Both the position numbers and the translations under genes were made by a program. The notes beneath the pieces were generated by a model, which was not told where the DNA came from, ran no database searches, and saw only the letters and a program-made list of their open reading frames with translations. This document shows positions 50,480-59,649 of a stretch of DNA of 64,000 nucleotides, piece after piece. The DNA lies in contig LSIB01000044.1 of the NCBI GenBank assembly GCA_001556025.1, positions 1-64,000 on the forward strand. Reading direction: 5' to 3'. This DNA is from Rhizobiales bacterium CCH3-A5. GTDB lineage: Bacteria; Pseudomonadota; Alphaproteobacteria; Rhizobiales; Beijerinckiaceae. How positions within the stretch are numbered: position 1 is the first letter of the stretch; the number at the start of each line of letters is the position of its first letter.

Positions 50480-51589
50480 TCAGCGCCAGATCAGGTCGCC
50501 GTCGACCGCTGTCGGGGACCGCGTCCCGGTCAGCGCCATCGCGACAGCCAGTTCCTCGACGAGCAGCCTGATGCAATGCGCTACGCCGAGCGGCCCCGCC
50601 GCCGCCAGCGCCATGGCATAGGGCCGCCCGACCAGCACGGCGCGCGCGCCCAGCGCCAGCGCCTTCAGCACGTCGGTGCCGCGCCTGACGCCGCCGTCGA
50701 GCAGCAGCGGCGCATCATCGCCGACCGCGTCGGCGATGCGGGGCAGGGCGGTGATGGCGGGCACGAGGGTATCGAGCGTGCGCCCGCCATGGTTGGAGAC
50801 GACGATCCCCTGCGCGCCCTGCGCCAGCGCCTCGCGCGCATCCGCGGCATGCAGCACGCCCTTGACGATCACCGGCAGCGCCGTCTGCGCCACAAGCCAG
50901 GCGAGATCGGCGAAGCTCGGCGCATGCGCCATGGCGATGTCGAAGACCGGGCGGCCCTCGCGCAGGAGCACGGGCTCAGGCAGGCCTGCGAAATTGGCCG
51001 CGACGATATCGGGCGGCAGGTGAAAGCCTGCGCGCTGCTCGGCGTTGCGGATGCCGCTGACGGGTGCGTCCACCGTCAGGACAATGGCGGAGAAACCCGC
51101 CGCCTCGGCCCGCTGGAGGAGCGCGCGCGTTACGCCACGATCCGGCTGCAGATAAAGCTGGAACCATTGCGGTGAGCCTTGCGCCTGCGCCGCGATCGCC
51201 TCCATCGGCAGGCTCGACAGCGTCGATGCGACCATCAGCGCATCGACCGCCGAGGCGGCCATGGCGGTCGCGGCCTCGCCGTCGGGATGGAACAGCCGCT
51301 GATAGGCGACGGGGGCCAGCAGCACCGGATGGGCGAGATCGTGTCCCAGCAGGGAGACCCTTGTCGATGCGCTCTCGCTACTGCCGCGCATGACGCGCGG
51401 CAGTAGCGAGAGTGCATCGAACGCCGCCCGGTTGGCGGCTTGCGTCACGCCGTCGCCGGCTCCGCCGGCCAGATAGGACCAGGCGTTGTCGTCGAGCCGG
51501 GCCTGCGCGAAGGTTTCGTAATCGCTCGCGCAGGCGATCTCGCGCGGGATGCGCTCCAGCCTCGGCGGTCGTTGCGACGCGGCGCTCAT
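50480..51589 (-). CDS. FMN-dependent alpha-hydroxy-acid oxidase/dehydrogenase
   Basis: Glycolate oxidase/L-lactate dehydrogenase family protein of 369 residues. FMN-barrel motifs: LLAPVAYQRLFHPDGE, QWFQLYLQPDRG, LTVDAPVSGIRNAE, the FMN-contacting Lys in PVIVKGVLHAADA, the catalytic His in VVSNHGGRTLDTL, and LLLDGGVRRGTDVLKALALGA. The substrate (lactate, glycolate, mandelate or other) cannot be fixed. Its ATG overlaps the tonB stop (ATGA), so it is coupled to the iron-uptake operon, an unusual partner. Confidence 0.9.
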   Translation of the reverse strand: MSAASQRPPRLERIPREIACASDYETFAQARLDDNAWSYLAGGAGDGVTQAANRAAFDALSLLPRVMRGSSESASTRVSLLGHDLAHPVLLAPVAYQRLFHPDGEAATAMAASAVDALMVASTLSSLPMEAIAAQAQGSPQWFQLYLQPDRGVTRALLQRAEAAGFSAIVLTVDAPVSGIRNAEQRAGFHLPPDIVAANFAGLPEPVLLREGRPVFDIAMAHAPSFADLAWLVAQTALPVIVKGVLHAADAREALAQGAQGIVVSNHGGRTLDTLVPAITALPRIADAVGDDAPLLLDGGVRRGTDVLKALALGARAVLVGRPYAMALAAAGPLGVAHCIRLLVEELAVAMALTGTRSPTAVDGDLIWR

Positions 51590-52410
51590 TTTAGCCGGTA
51601 GTTGATCGGCACCACGAGTTCGACTTGTTCAGCCCGAACCTGCATCGGCAGTGGCGGCAGCGGCTGCGCCCGCACCAGCATGGCCAGCGCCTCGGCGTCG
51701 AGCATGGGCGCGCCGGAGCCCTTGGTCAGGCTGGCGCTGCGGACCTTGCCGGTCCGGTCCATCGTGAAGCGCAACAGAACCTCGCCCTCGACATGCCTGA
51801 TCCGCGCCTCGACAGGATAGCGCTTGTGGCGGCCGAGATGCGCCATCACGGCCTTCTGCCAGCCCGGCGGCAGCGCCTGCGCTTCGTTGACGCTGCCCTC
51901 GGCGGGAGCTGCGGCTCGTTCGTCCAGCGCCATGGTCGTGGGTGCCGTAGCGACGGAAGCTGCGGCCGCCTGGCCCGGCGCCGCCTCCTGCTCGCGGGCG
52001 TCCATCGCCTCGGTCGGCTGGCCATCCTCGGCCTCTTCCTGCTTCTTGTCGGTCTTCTGCTGCGAGAGCTGGAGATCGGGCGGGGCCTGATAGGGCGAGG
52101 CTTCAGCCGCCGGCAGATCGTTCTCCTGTTTCGCGGAGAGCTTTTCGGTGACCTCGGGCGCGGCTGCCGCCGCCTGCGCGTCCTCGGCCGGCGTCGCCTC
52201 GGCCTGCTCGGTCTCGGGCGCGACCGGCATGGCGTCGAACTCGACCACCATCGGCGCGCCGACATCCTCCATCGACTGCTCGGGCTGCTTGCCCGCCACC
52301 AGCGCCAGCGCGACGCCGCCGACATGCAGCCCGACGATGACACAGGCGGCCACGACGAGCCGCAGCGCGTTCGAGCGGCCGCTCTCATGCAGGGGGGCGA
52401 AATCGCTCAT
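51586..52410 (-). CDS. tonB: TonB energy-transducing protein
   Basis: Protein of 274 residues. One N-terminal membrane helix (about 15-38, RLVVAACVIVGLHVGGVALAL), a long periplasmic spacer rich in Ala, Pro, Glu and Gln (about 45-170), and the C-terminal TonB domain with HKRYPVEARIRHVEGEVLLRF and SGAPMLDAEALAMLVRAQPLPPLP. The spacer is acidic/glutamine-rich rather than the classic Pro-Lys repeat. The ATG overlaps the exbD stop by four bases. Together with ExbB and ExbD it powers the receptor encoded upstream. Confidence 0.93.
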   Translation of the reverse strand: MSDFAPLHESGRSNALRLVVAACVIVGLHVGGVALALVAGKQPEQSMEDVGAPMVVEFDAMPVAPETEQAEATPAEDAQAAAAAPEVTEKLSAKQENDLPAAEASPYQAPPDLQLSQQKTDKKQEEAEDGQPTEAMDAREQEAAPGQAAAASVATAPTTMALDERAAAPAEGSVNEAQALPPGWQKAVMAHLGRHKRYPVEARIRHVEGEVLLRFTMDRTGKVRSASLTKGSGAPMLDAEALAMLVRAQPLPPLPMQVRAEQVELVVPINYRLK

Positions 52411-52877
52411 GGCGCTGCCGGCTTCGGCGCGGGCTCAGCCGGCGAAGCCGCGCCGCCTTCGAGCCCGACCAGCGCGATCTTGAGATATCCCGCCGCCCGC
52501 AGCGCGTTCATCAGGCGCACGACCTCGCCATAGGACACGGCCTGGTCGGCGCGCACGAAGATGCGCTGCTCGCGGTCGAGCTTCGTCTGGACGTCGAGCA
52601 CTGACGCGAGCTGCGCGACGGAGACCGGCTGCTCGCCGATCAGGATCGAGAGATCGGCCTTTAGCGTCAGGAACACCGGCTTGTCGGGGCGCGGCTGCGG
52701 CTTGGCTGTCGAGACCGGCAGTTCGACGGGAGCATCGACTGTCGAAAGCGGGGCTGCGACCATGAAGATGATCAGCAGCACCAGGATGACGTCGATGAAG
52801 GGCGTGACGTTGATCTCGCTGTTTTCCGCGAGATCGTCAGCCCCGAAGCCGTTGCCTTGGTTGATGCCTCCGGCCAT
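52407..52877 (-). CDS. exbD: Biopolymer transport protein ExbD
   Basis: Protein of 156 residues with one N-terminal helix containing the proton-path Asp in FIDVILVLLIIFMVAAPL, preceded by ENSEINVTPF, then the periplasmic region with LDREQRIFVRADQAVSYGEVV. It is a component of the ExbB-ExbD proton motor. The ATG at 52877 is chosen because the frame extends back (to 52961) inside exbB. It is four bases after the exbB stop and overlaps tonB by four. Confidence 0.95.
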   Translation of the reverse strand: MAGGINQGNGFGADDLAENSEINVTPFIDVILVLLIIFMVAAPLSTVDAPVELPVSTAKPQPRPDKPVFLTLKADLSILIGEQPVSVAQLASVLDVQTKLDREQRIFVRADQAVSYGEVVRLMNALRAAGYLKIALVGLEGGAASPAEPAPKPAAP

Positions 52878-52881
52878 GCGC

Positions 52882-53652
52882 CTACTCCGCCGCCCGCGGC
52901 AGGCCGCCGCGAACCCGGTCGAGATCGCGCGAGACCAGCCGAGCGACGCTGGCCGCCGCATCGCCGACCTCGGCGCGATAGCCCGCGATAGCGCGGCTGA
53001 ACAGATTGTAGACGATCACGGCCGGGATGGCGGCGACGAGGCCGATCGCGGTCGCCAGCAGCGCCTCGGCGATGCCCGGCGCGACCACGGCAAGGTTGGT
53101 GGTCTGCGCCTTCGAGATGCCGATGAAGGAGTTCATGATGCCCCACACGGTCCCGAACAGGCCGACGAAAGGTGCCGTCGAGCCGATCGTGGCGAGCCAG
53201 CCGGTGCCGCGTGCGATGTCGCGCCCGGCTGCGAGTTCGATCCGGTTCAGCCGCGAGACGACTCGCTCCTTGATGCCGTCCTTGTCATAGGCCTGCACGG
53301 ACGCCCGGATTTCCTCCTGCGCCGCGGTGACCATCAGCTTCCCCAACCGGTGGCCCTTGCCCAGCGCCATGCCGGCCTCGTTCAGGCTGGTCTGGCCGGC
53401 CAGCGCCCGGCTGGCCTGCCGCAGCCGCCGGCGCGCGCCGGCAAGCTCCAGCGATTTGGCGAGCCAGATCGTCCAGGTCACGATAGAGGCGAAGGCGAGC
53501 CCGACCATCACCGCCTTCACCACGATGTCGGCGGCCATGAACATGCCCCAGGGGGACAGGTCATGCGGCACGGTAGGGGTCTGCGCGTGAGCATGACCAG
53601 CAGCCAGCAGCATGGTCGCCAACGCGGCGAAGCGGATCGGAGATGCCTTCAT
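52882..53652 (-). CDS. exbB: Biopolymer transport protein ExbB
   Basis: Protein of 256 residues with a signal-like N-terminal segment (ending AHAQ) and three membrane helices. The second half has the MotA/TolQ/ExbB motifs TIGSTAPFVGLFGTVWGIMNSF and APGIAEALLATAIGLVAAIPAVIVYN. It forms the pentameric proton channel around ExbD. The order piuC-exbB-exbD-tonB, with gaps of only a few bases, marks one operon. Confidence 0.95.
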   Translation of the reverse strand: MKASPIRFAALATMLLAAGHAHAQTPTVPHDLSPWGMFMAADIVVKAVMVGLAFASIVTWTIWLAKSLELAGARRRLRQASRALAGQTSLNEAGMALGKGHRLGKLMVTAAQEEIRASVQAYDKDGIKERVVSRLNRIELAAGRDIARGTGWLATIGSTAPFVGLFGTVWGIMNSFIGISKAQTTNLAVVAPGIAEALLATAIGLVAAIPAVIVYNLFSRAIAGYRAEVGDAAASVARLVSRDLDRVRGGLPRAAE

Positions 53653-53656
53653 GGTC

Positions 53657-54340
53657 TCAGGTCTCGGCCCAGTGGCGGATCAGATTGTGGTAGATGCCGG
53701 TCAGGCGCACGCTCTGGGGGTCTTCCAGCCCGCGCTCGGCCTGCAGCTCCTGGATCGTGCGGTCGAGGTCGAACAGCATGGTGCGCGCGCCCTCGTCGCG
53801 GATCATGCTCTGCACCCAGAAGAAGCAGCCGACGCGCTCGCCCGCCGTCACCGGCGTCACGCAATGCAAGCTGGTCGCGGGATACAGCACGAGATGGCCG
53901 GCCGGCAGCTTGACGGCGTTGGTCCCGTAGAGCGTCTCGACCACGAGTTCGCCGCCCTCGTAGCTTTCGGGATCGGCGAGGAAGAGCGTCGCCGACAGGT
54001 CGGTGCGGATGCGCACGGACGAGCCCGGCACCGTCCGGATGGCGTTGTCGACATGGACGCCGAAGGTCTGGCCGCCGCTGTAGCGGTTGAACATCGGCGG
54101 CAGGATGCGCAGCGGCAGCGCGGCCGAGAGGAAGAGCGGGCTGCGCGCCAGCGCGTCGAGCACGATGTCGCCGAGTTCGCGCGCGGCCTTCGACTCGGCG
54201 GGCAACTGCATGTTGAGCTTGACCTGCGCCGATTGCGGGCCGGCGGTCTCGCGCCCGTCCTGCCAGACCGCGCCCGCCATCACCTGGCGGCAACGGGTGA
54301 CCTGTTCGGGCGTCAGCACGTCTGGCACGCAGAGCAGCAT
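53657..54340 (-). CDS. PiuC/YbiX-type Fe(II)/2-oxoglutarate hydroxylase
   Basis: PKHD-type hydroxylase of 227 residues. Iron ligands are in FGVHVDNAI (HxD) and [15 protein letters not shown] (the distal His), and the 2-oxoglutarate Arg is in [16 protein letters not shown] and the C-terminal [14 protein letters not shown] are diagnostic of the PiuC group. Homologues sit next to Fiu/PiuA siderophore receptors. The reaction is unknown; here the gene lies between the receptor and exbB, four bases from the latter. Confidence 0.9.
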   Translation of the reverse strand: MLLCVPDVLTPEQVTRCRQVMAGAVWQDGRETAGPQSAQVKLNMQLPAESKAARELGDIVLDALARSPLFLSAALPLRILPPMFNRYSGGQTFGVHVDNAIRTVPGSSVRIRTDLSATLFLADPESYEGGELVVETLYGTNAVKLPAGHLVLYPATSLHCVTPVTAGERVGCFFWVQSMIRDEGARTMLFDLDRTIQELQAERGLEDPQSVRLTGIYHNLIRHWAET

Positions 54341-54412
54341 CGTCTGTCGGTCTTTCGGTTCTCGCCGGGGCGACGCTTGGACATCCCGGCCGAAGGTTTC
54401 GGAACGTCGCGG

Positions 54413-56836
54413 TCAGTACTTGAAGGCGAGCGAGAACTGCGCCGAGCGGCCCGGCGCGAGGTACACATAAGGCGCGCCGCTGCGGTAGAACGCGTCGTAG
54501 AGCACCTCGTTGGTCAGGTTCAGCACCTGGATCTTCGCCGAGATCGAGGGCGTGAACTTGTATTCGGCGAGCGCGTCGAAGCGCCAGCCATCGGGCAGGA
54601 CGTTGTTGTTGGCGGCCAGCGTCCCGCCGAACTGCTTGCTGGTGTAGGTCGCCTGCGCGCCGACCGAGAGCTTGTCGGTGACGTCGTATTTGGCGAGCAG
54701 GCTGAAGGATTCATGCGCCACATTGGCGAGCTTGCGCCCGATATTGGCGGCGGTGACCGATTTGGTGATCTCGGAACTCATGAAAACCGCGCCGCCGAAC
54801 AGGCTCAGCCGGTCGAAGACCTTGCCGCCGACGCTGAACTCGACGCCTTCGACCTTGTATTCGCCGCCGCCGACGATGCTGGCTCCCAGCGTCTCGCGGG
54901 CATTGGTCTTCTCGGTGCGGAACAGCGCGGCGGTCAGCAGCAGCTTGCGGTCGAACGCCTCCCATTTCGCGCCGACCTCGTAGGACTTGTTCTTCTCGGG
55001 GCCGACTGTGGCGTTCTGCGCGGTCAGGCCGCCATAGTCGTTGCCGCCGCCGTCGAGCTCCGCGCCCGACGGGTTCGACGAGGTGCCGTAGGCGGCGTAG
55101 ATCGCCAGCTCCGGCAGCAGCTTGTAGGTCGCACCGAGGTTGAAGTTGACCAGCGTGTCGTCGCGGGACAGCACGGTCGTGACGCCGTTGGCGGCCGTGG
55201 AGGAGGCCTTGGTTTCGTAGTGCTCCATCCGGATGCCGCCGGTCAGGAACAGCTTGTCCTGGATGTTGATCGTGTCGAGCGCATAGAGGCTCGCCGTATC
55301 GACGACGACATTGGTCGGCCGGCCCGTCTTGACGAAGGTTCCGGTGAACGGGATGTCGACCCCGCGCGGGTTCCACAGGTTCAGCGTGGTGCCGGGGATG
55401 TTGACCGCGCCGAAGGCCTCGGTGGCGAGCGCCAGATAGGTGTCGCGCGAGAGGTCCTCGCGGCTGAATTCCGCGCCGACGACCAGCGTGTGCTTCCAGC
55501 CGAAGGTGTCGAACTTCATCGTCGCCTGCGTCTGGTTGGCGTAGGTCTCGACGTCCTGGTAGCGGCTCTTGGCGGTGGAGGGCACGGTCCAGAGCGCTGG
55601 GTTGGCGGCGGTGGTGACTGGCGTGCCGGGTGCGCCGGCGACATAGTCGAGCACCGAGAAGCCGTAGCGCGTGGTGTTGGTGATGTTGAGCCAGTGGTTG
55701 ACGTCCCAGTCGAGCTTGGCCGAGGCGATGTCCTGCCTCGCCTTCTGGAAGTCGCGGTTGGGCAGCCCGTAATAGTTCGAGCGGCGCAGGCCGTTCTCGG
55801 TGAACGGCCGCAGCGTGCGCGTGTTGAACGGGACGCCCCAGTCCGGCAACTGGTCGATGTCGGTATGCGAGTAGCTCAGCGTCACCTTGAAGTTCTGCAG
55901 CGGCCGGTACGTCACGGCGATCGCCCCGCCCCAGCGGTTGTCGAACACCTCGTCGCGGCCGGCGACATCCGCAAGCTGGCCCATGCCGTTCACGCGCACC
56001 GCGATGTCGGGATGGACGACATAGTTGCCGTCCACCGTGGCGCGCCGCGTCGCATCGGTGCCGAACTGGACGCCGGCTTCCATGAAGTTGACGAAGGCAG
56101 GGGCCTTGGTCACGACGTTGACCGCGCCGCCCGCCGAGCCGCGCCCGCCGACCGTGCCGGACGGGCCTTTCAGCACCTCGACCTGCTCGGTGTTGAAGTT
56201 CTCGCGGATGCTGACGCCGGCGTCGCGCACGCCATCGACATAGACGTCGTTGCGCGCGTCGAAGCCGCGGATGGTGACGCGGTCGCCATAGGCATTGCCG
56301 CCTTCGCCGGTGCCGAGCGTCAGGCCGGGCGTGGTCCGGACGAGATCGCGGAACGAGGTCGCACCCTTGTCGGCGATGACCTCCTTGGGGATGGTCGTGA
56401 CCGTGCGCGGTGTGTTGAGCAGTGGTTCGGTCAGCTTGCCCGAGGCCGAACGATCGACCTTGTAGGGCGCGGCGGGGTCGGCATAGGGGTTTGCGCCGGG
56501 CGCTGCGACGGCCGGTGCTGGTTCGGCGGGACCGGGCGCGGCGGTTGCGGGCCGTGCGGCGCGGGGGCGGGCGGCGCGCGGCGTCGCGCGCGCCTGGCTC
56601 GGCCTTGCGCGGGCCGGCTGGGCGCGCCGCACCTCGGCGGGAGCCTCGACATTCAGCGCCGGCAACTGGCCCGAGGCCGTCTGCGCTTGCGCACCGGCAT
56701 AGGGGGCGGCGGTCGCGATGCAGGCTGCCGCCAGCACGCCGAGCGTCTGGCTCTGGCCGTTCGGAGCGGCGATCTGCGGCTGTGGCGCAGCGGCCCCTGC
56801 GCCGCGCAGGGAAAACGGAATCTTCGATGTGCTCAT
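54413..56836 (-). CDS. TonB-dependent siderophore receptor (Fiu/CirA-like)
   Basis: Outer-membrane receptor of 807 residues. The N-terminus runs about 50 residues to a cleavage near AGAQAQ, then a TonB-box-like LPALNVEAPA, an Ala/Arg/Pro-rich linker of about 60 residues, the plug (VTTIPKEVIADKGATSFRDL, LRTT-type PGLTLGTGEGGNAYGDRVTI) and a 22-strand barrel ending in an aromatic (FSLAFKY). This is the catecholate-type group of siderophore receptors (Fiu in E. coli), supported by the adjacent piuC. The linker length is unusual. The ATG at 56836 is chosen; the frame runs back to 57007. It heads the iron operon down to tonB. Confidence 0.9.
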   Translation of the reverse strand: MSTSKIPFSLRGAGAAAPQPQIAAPNGQSQTLGVLAAACIATAAPYAGAQAQTASGQLPALNVEAPAEVRRAQPARARPSQARATPRAARPRAARPATAAPGPAEPAPAVAAPGANPYADPAAPYKVDRSASGKLTEPLLNTPRTVTTIPKEVIADKGATSFRDLVRTTPGLTLGTGEGGNAYGDRVTIRGFDARNDVYVDGVRDAGVSIRENFNTEQVEVLKGPSGTVGGRGSAGGAVNVVTKAPAFVNFMEAGVQFGTDATRRATVDGNYVVHPDIAVRVNGMGQLADVAGRDEVFDNRWGGAIAVTYRPLQNFKVTLSYSHTDIDQLPDWGVPFNTRTLRPFTENGLRRSNYYGLPNRDFQKARQDIASAKLDWDVNHWLNITNTTRYGFSVLDYVAGAPGTPVTTAANPALWTVPSTAKSRYQDVETYANQTQATMKFDTFGWKHTLVVGAEFSREDLSRDTYLALATEAFGAVNIPGTTLNLWNPRGVDIPFTGTFVKTGRPTNVVVDTASLYALDTINIQDKLFLTGGIRMEHYETKASSTAANGVTTVLSRDDTLVNFNLGATYKLLPELAIYAAYGTSSNPSGAELDGGGNDYGGLTAQNATVGPEKNKSYEVGAKWEAFDRKLLLTAALFRTEKTNARETLGASIVGGGEYKVEGVEFSVGGKVFDRLSLFGGAVFMSSEITKSVTAANIGRKLANVAHESFSLLAKYDVTDKLSVGAQATYTSKQFGGTLAANNNVLPDGWRFDALAEYKFTPSISAKIQVLNLTNEVLYDAFYRSGAPYVYLAPGRSAQFSLAFKY

Positions 56837-56971
56837 GACAGCCCCCGGCAGGCCCTGTGCGTGCCTGCGCCCCCAGTGGAAACGGATTGATCCGACGATC
56901 TGGGTGGCTGGGATGGTGTGGCTGCCTGTCGTGGACCCCGCTTCTGTGACAAGGGCGCCGGGCTGCGTCAA

Positions 56972-56985
56972 TTGCATCCATGCAA
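56972..56985. promoter_or_regulatory. Candidate operator upstream of the siderophore receptor
   Basis: Inverted repeat TTGCAT-CC-ATGCAA about 136 bases before the receptor ATG. The spacer 56837-57169 contains no gene and becomes AT-richer at 57000-57045. No clear Fur, Irr or RirA consensus could be matched by eye. Confidence 0.3.
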
Positions 56986-57169
56986 CACACGCATGACAAT
57001 TCCGCATTCATTTCAGTAGCTTAGATGAATTCAAAACTGGAGCGCGCCGTTTGCTGACCGTGACGTTGCGGCAAAGTTTCGTCCGGCGGTCAATGCCATG
57101 CAGACAAGCGCCCTGTCCGGCATGCTGCCGGGCTCGGCCCCTTATCCGTGGGGCCTGCGCCGGGTCTGA

Positions 57170-58168
57170 TCAGGTGGCGACGGAGCTGTTCGCCTGGCCG
57201 GCGGTCTGGCCGGCCTCCCAGCCGAGGATGGCGCGCTTGCGCGTCAGGCCCCAGTGATAGCCGGTCAGCGCGCCCGATTTGCCGATGACGCGGTGGCAGG
57301 GCACGACGAAGGAGATCGGATTCTTGCCGACCGCCATGCCGACCGCGCGCGCCGCCGTCGGCCTGCCGATATGGCTTGCGACATCGCCATAGGTGGTGGC
57401 GCGGCCGACCGGGATCTTGAGCAGCGTCTCCCACACCCGCACCTCGAAATCGGTGCCGATCAGCACGACGCGCAGGGGTGTTTCTGCGGCCCAGGCCTGC
57501 GGGTCGAAGATGCGCGCCGCGTAAGGCGCGGTCGTCTGCAGATCGAAACGATAATCGGCATGGGGCCAGCGCCGCATCATGTCGGCCAACGCCTCCGCCC
57601 GCCCGCCGACGACCTTGCCGCCATCGACGCTGGAGGAGACCCAGCCGAGCCCGGCGAGCCCGCGTGGCGTGGTCACGATCAGCGCCTCGCCGAAGGGCGA
57701 GTCATGGAAGCCGTAGGAGAGCGCCAGCCCTTCGCCGCCGGCCTTCCATTCGCCCGGCGACATCGCCTCATGCGTGACGAAGAGATCGTGCAGCCGGCCC
57801 GGCCCCGAAAGCCCGACCTCGAGGCTGGCGTCGAGCACGCTGGCGGACGCGCCGAGCAGGCCCTTGGCATGGTCGAGCGTGATCGCCTGCAGAAAGGCTT
57901 TCGGCGTCAGCCCGCACCAGCGCCGGAACAGGTGGTGGACGTCGGTCGGCGTCGCGCCGGCAGCCTCCGCGATCGCCTCGATCGAGGGCTGTTCGCGCCA
58001 GGTCTGCGTGATGAAGGCAAGCACGCGCCTGACGGTGTCGTAGTCGGAGCCGGGCGCGGTCGAGGGGAAATCGGTCTCCTTCGGCATCGCCTCGACGGCG
58101 CGCGCCAGAACGGCGTTGGAAAAGCGGGTCGGCGTCATCGCCTTCAATGTCTGGATGGTGGCGGTCAT
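57170..58168 (-). CDS. Ada-like methylated-DNA-protein-cysteine methyltransferase with AraC HTH
   Basis: Protein of 332 residues. The first about 145 residues contain an AraC-type helix-turn-helix region (LAFITQTWREQPSIEAIAEAAGATPTDVHHLFRRWCGLTPKAFL), followed by an AGT domain with VRVWETLLKIPVGRATTYG, GRPTAARAVGMAVGKNPISF and the suicide Cys in VVPCHRVIG. It removes O6-alkyl groups from guanine. E. coli Ada's N-terminal zinc domain, the phosphotriester repair Cys site, is absent, so this is a short Ada or AdaB/AraC fusion; whether it senses methylation is unclear. Start 58168 has a weak GAGG; ATG codons at residue 11 are possible. Confidence 0.9.
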   Translation of the reverse strand: MTATIQTLKAMTPTRFSNAVLARAVEAMPKETDFPSTAPGSDYDTVRRVLAFITQTWREQPSIEAIAEAAGATPTDVHHLFRRWCGLTPKAFLQAITLDHAKGLLGASASVLDASLEVGLSGPGRLHDLFVTHEAMSPGEWKAGGEGLALSYGFHDSPFGEALIVTTPRGLAGLGWVSSSVDGGKVVGGRAEALADMMRRWPHADYRFDLQTTAPYAARIFDPQAWAAETPLRVVLIGTDFEVRVWETLLKIPVGRATTYGDVASHIGRPTAARAVGMAVGKNPISFVVPCHRVIGKSGALTGYHWGLTRKRAILGWEAGQTAGQANSSVAT

Positions 58169-58276
58169 GGCTCTGTCGCACCTCGGATGGAAGCTGATGA
58201 TGCGAAGCTAGGCGTCGCGGCAGGAGGTCTCCACCCGAAAGCTGGGAAGATGAACAGACGTGTCGCAGGGCCGCTT

Positions 58277-58822
58277 TCAGACCACCCCGAAATCCGTCCC
58301 TCGCCTCGCGCTCGCCAGCGCCGTCGCCAGCGCGTCGGCAAAGCCCTCGCGCTCGGCTGGCGACAAAGCGGCCGCGACAGGCACGCTCTGTCCGCGCGAG
58401 ACCAGCGCAAGATGCAAAAGCCCGTAATCCTCGTCGGTCTGGCGCTCCAGCTTGGTCCAGGCCGGGTTGAAGCGCCAGATCGCCTCGCGGCCCTGATGCG
58501 AGACCTTCTTGAGCAGCACCTCGAGCGGGCTGACGACGATCCGCTCGAAGGCGCGGGCATGTCTGAAATTGACGTGGAAGGCGATGAACAGCGCGATCGC
58601 GTCGAGGCCGAAGAAGCCCGCCACCGGCCATGCGCCGAGCACCATGAACGGGATCGAGGCCGCCACGCTGATGAGGCAGACCAGCGTCATCACGGTCTGG
58701 AAGCCTTTTTGCCCAAGCGAGCGATGCGGCGTGATCGTCGCGTCGAAGACGGGGCGCTCTGCAATGGCGGCGTCGCCGACACCGGATGCGGGCATGCCCA
58801 AATCTGTCTTGCCGGAGCTCAT
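58277..58822 (-). CDS. DUF2244 membrane protein
   Basis: Protein of 181 residues with two adjacent membrane helices (about 50-75 and 80-100, MTLVCLISVAASIPFMVLGA and FFGLDAIALFIAFHVNF) and a C-terminal cytoplasmic domain with FERIVVSPLEVLL and LALASARRG. DUF2244 proteins are common in alphaproteobacteria, with no known function. The ATG at 58822 is chosen over the frame start at 58864. It is divergent from nth, with a 20-base spacer. Confidence 0.82.
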   Translation of the reverse strand: MSSGKTDLGMPASGVGDAAIAERPVFDATITPHRSLGQKGFQTVMTLVCLISVAASIPFMVLGAWPVAGFFGLDAIALFIAFHVNFRHARAFERIVVSPLEVLLKKVSHQGREAIWRFNPAWTKLERQTDEDYGLLHLALVSRGQSVPVAAALSPAEREGFADALATALASARRGTDFGVV

Positions 58823-58842
58823 GGCGGCACTATAACGCCGCG

Positions 58843-59556
58843 ATGACGCAAGAGAACAGGCCAAGACGCCGCGCCGCCGGGACCGTCCCGACCATTCGAA
58901 AGGCAGGCAAGGCGCGGCCGCGCAAGGCCGCCGAAATCCGCGAAATCTTCCTGCGCTTCCAGGCCGCCAATCCCGAGCCGAAGGGTGAACTCGAACACGT
59001 CAACCCCTTCACGCTGCTGGTTGCGGTCGTTCTCTCGGCGCAGGCGACCGACGCCGGCGTCAACAAGGCGACGCGTAAGCTGTTCGCGCTGGCGGACACG
59101 CCCGAGGCGATGCTGGCGCTGGGCGAGGACCGGGTCCGCGACCTGGTCAGGACGATCGGCCTGTTCCGCACCAAGGCGAAGAACGTCATCGCGCTCTGCG
59201 AGAAGCTGATCGCTGAGTTCGGCGGGCAGGTGCCGACGACGCGCGCCGAACTGGAGAGCCTGCCCGGCGTCGGCCGCAAGACGGCCAACGTCGTGCTCAA
59301 CATGGCCTTCGGCGAGATCACGCACGCGGTCGATACGCATGTCTTCCGCGTCGCCAACCGGCTGCGCCTTGCGCCTGGCCGGAGCGTGCTTCAGGTCGAG
59401 CAGGGTCTGGAGGCGGCCGTGCCCCACGAGTTCGGGCGGCACGCGCATCACTGGCTGATCCTGCATGGCCGTTACACCTGCAAGGCGCTGCGCCCGGTGT
59501 GCCCGGCCTGCCTGCTGGCCGATCTCTGCGACTCTGCCGACAAGCGCATCGCCTGA
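58843..59556 (+). CDS. nth: Endonuclease III
   Basis: Base-excision glycosylase/AP lyase of 237 residues that removes oxidised pyrimidines. Helix-hairpin-helix LPGVGRKTANVV with catalytic K146, catalytic D164 in VDTHVFRV, and the iron-sulfur motif C-X6-C-X2-C-X5-C (CKALRPVCPACLLADLC) are intact. An N-terminal basic extension of about 30 residues precedes the usual EIFLRFQAANPEPKGEL start, as in other alphaproteobacteria. The ATG at 58843 lies 20 bases from the divergent DUF2244 gene. Confidence 0.96.
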   Translation: MTQENRPRRRAAGTVPTIRKAGKARPRKAAEIREIFLRFQAANPEPKGELEHVNPFTLLVAVVLSAQATDAGVNKATRKLFALADTPEAMLALGEDRVRDLVRTIGLFRTKAKNVIALCEKLIAEFGGQVPTTRAELESLPGVGRKTANVVLNMAFGEITHAVDTHVFRVANRLRLAPGRSVLQVEQGLEAAVPHEFGRHAHHWLILHGRYTCKALRPVCPACLLADLCDSADKRIA

Positions 59557-59649
59557 GCGTCGACCTCGCCTCGTCAAGCCTTGTTTCGTCAAAGCCTTGC
59601 CCGGCGCGGCTGCGCATGGAAGATGGGCGTCCGCGATGAAGGAGACGCC

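Noticed and set aside
53612..56890. Very long plus-strand open frame (1092 codons)
   Set aside because: It lies antisense to the well-supported receptor and piuC genes, is Arg/Gly/Asp-rich with no domain, and is the usual high-GC shadow.
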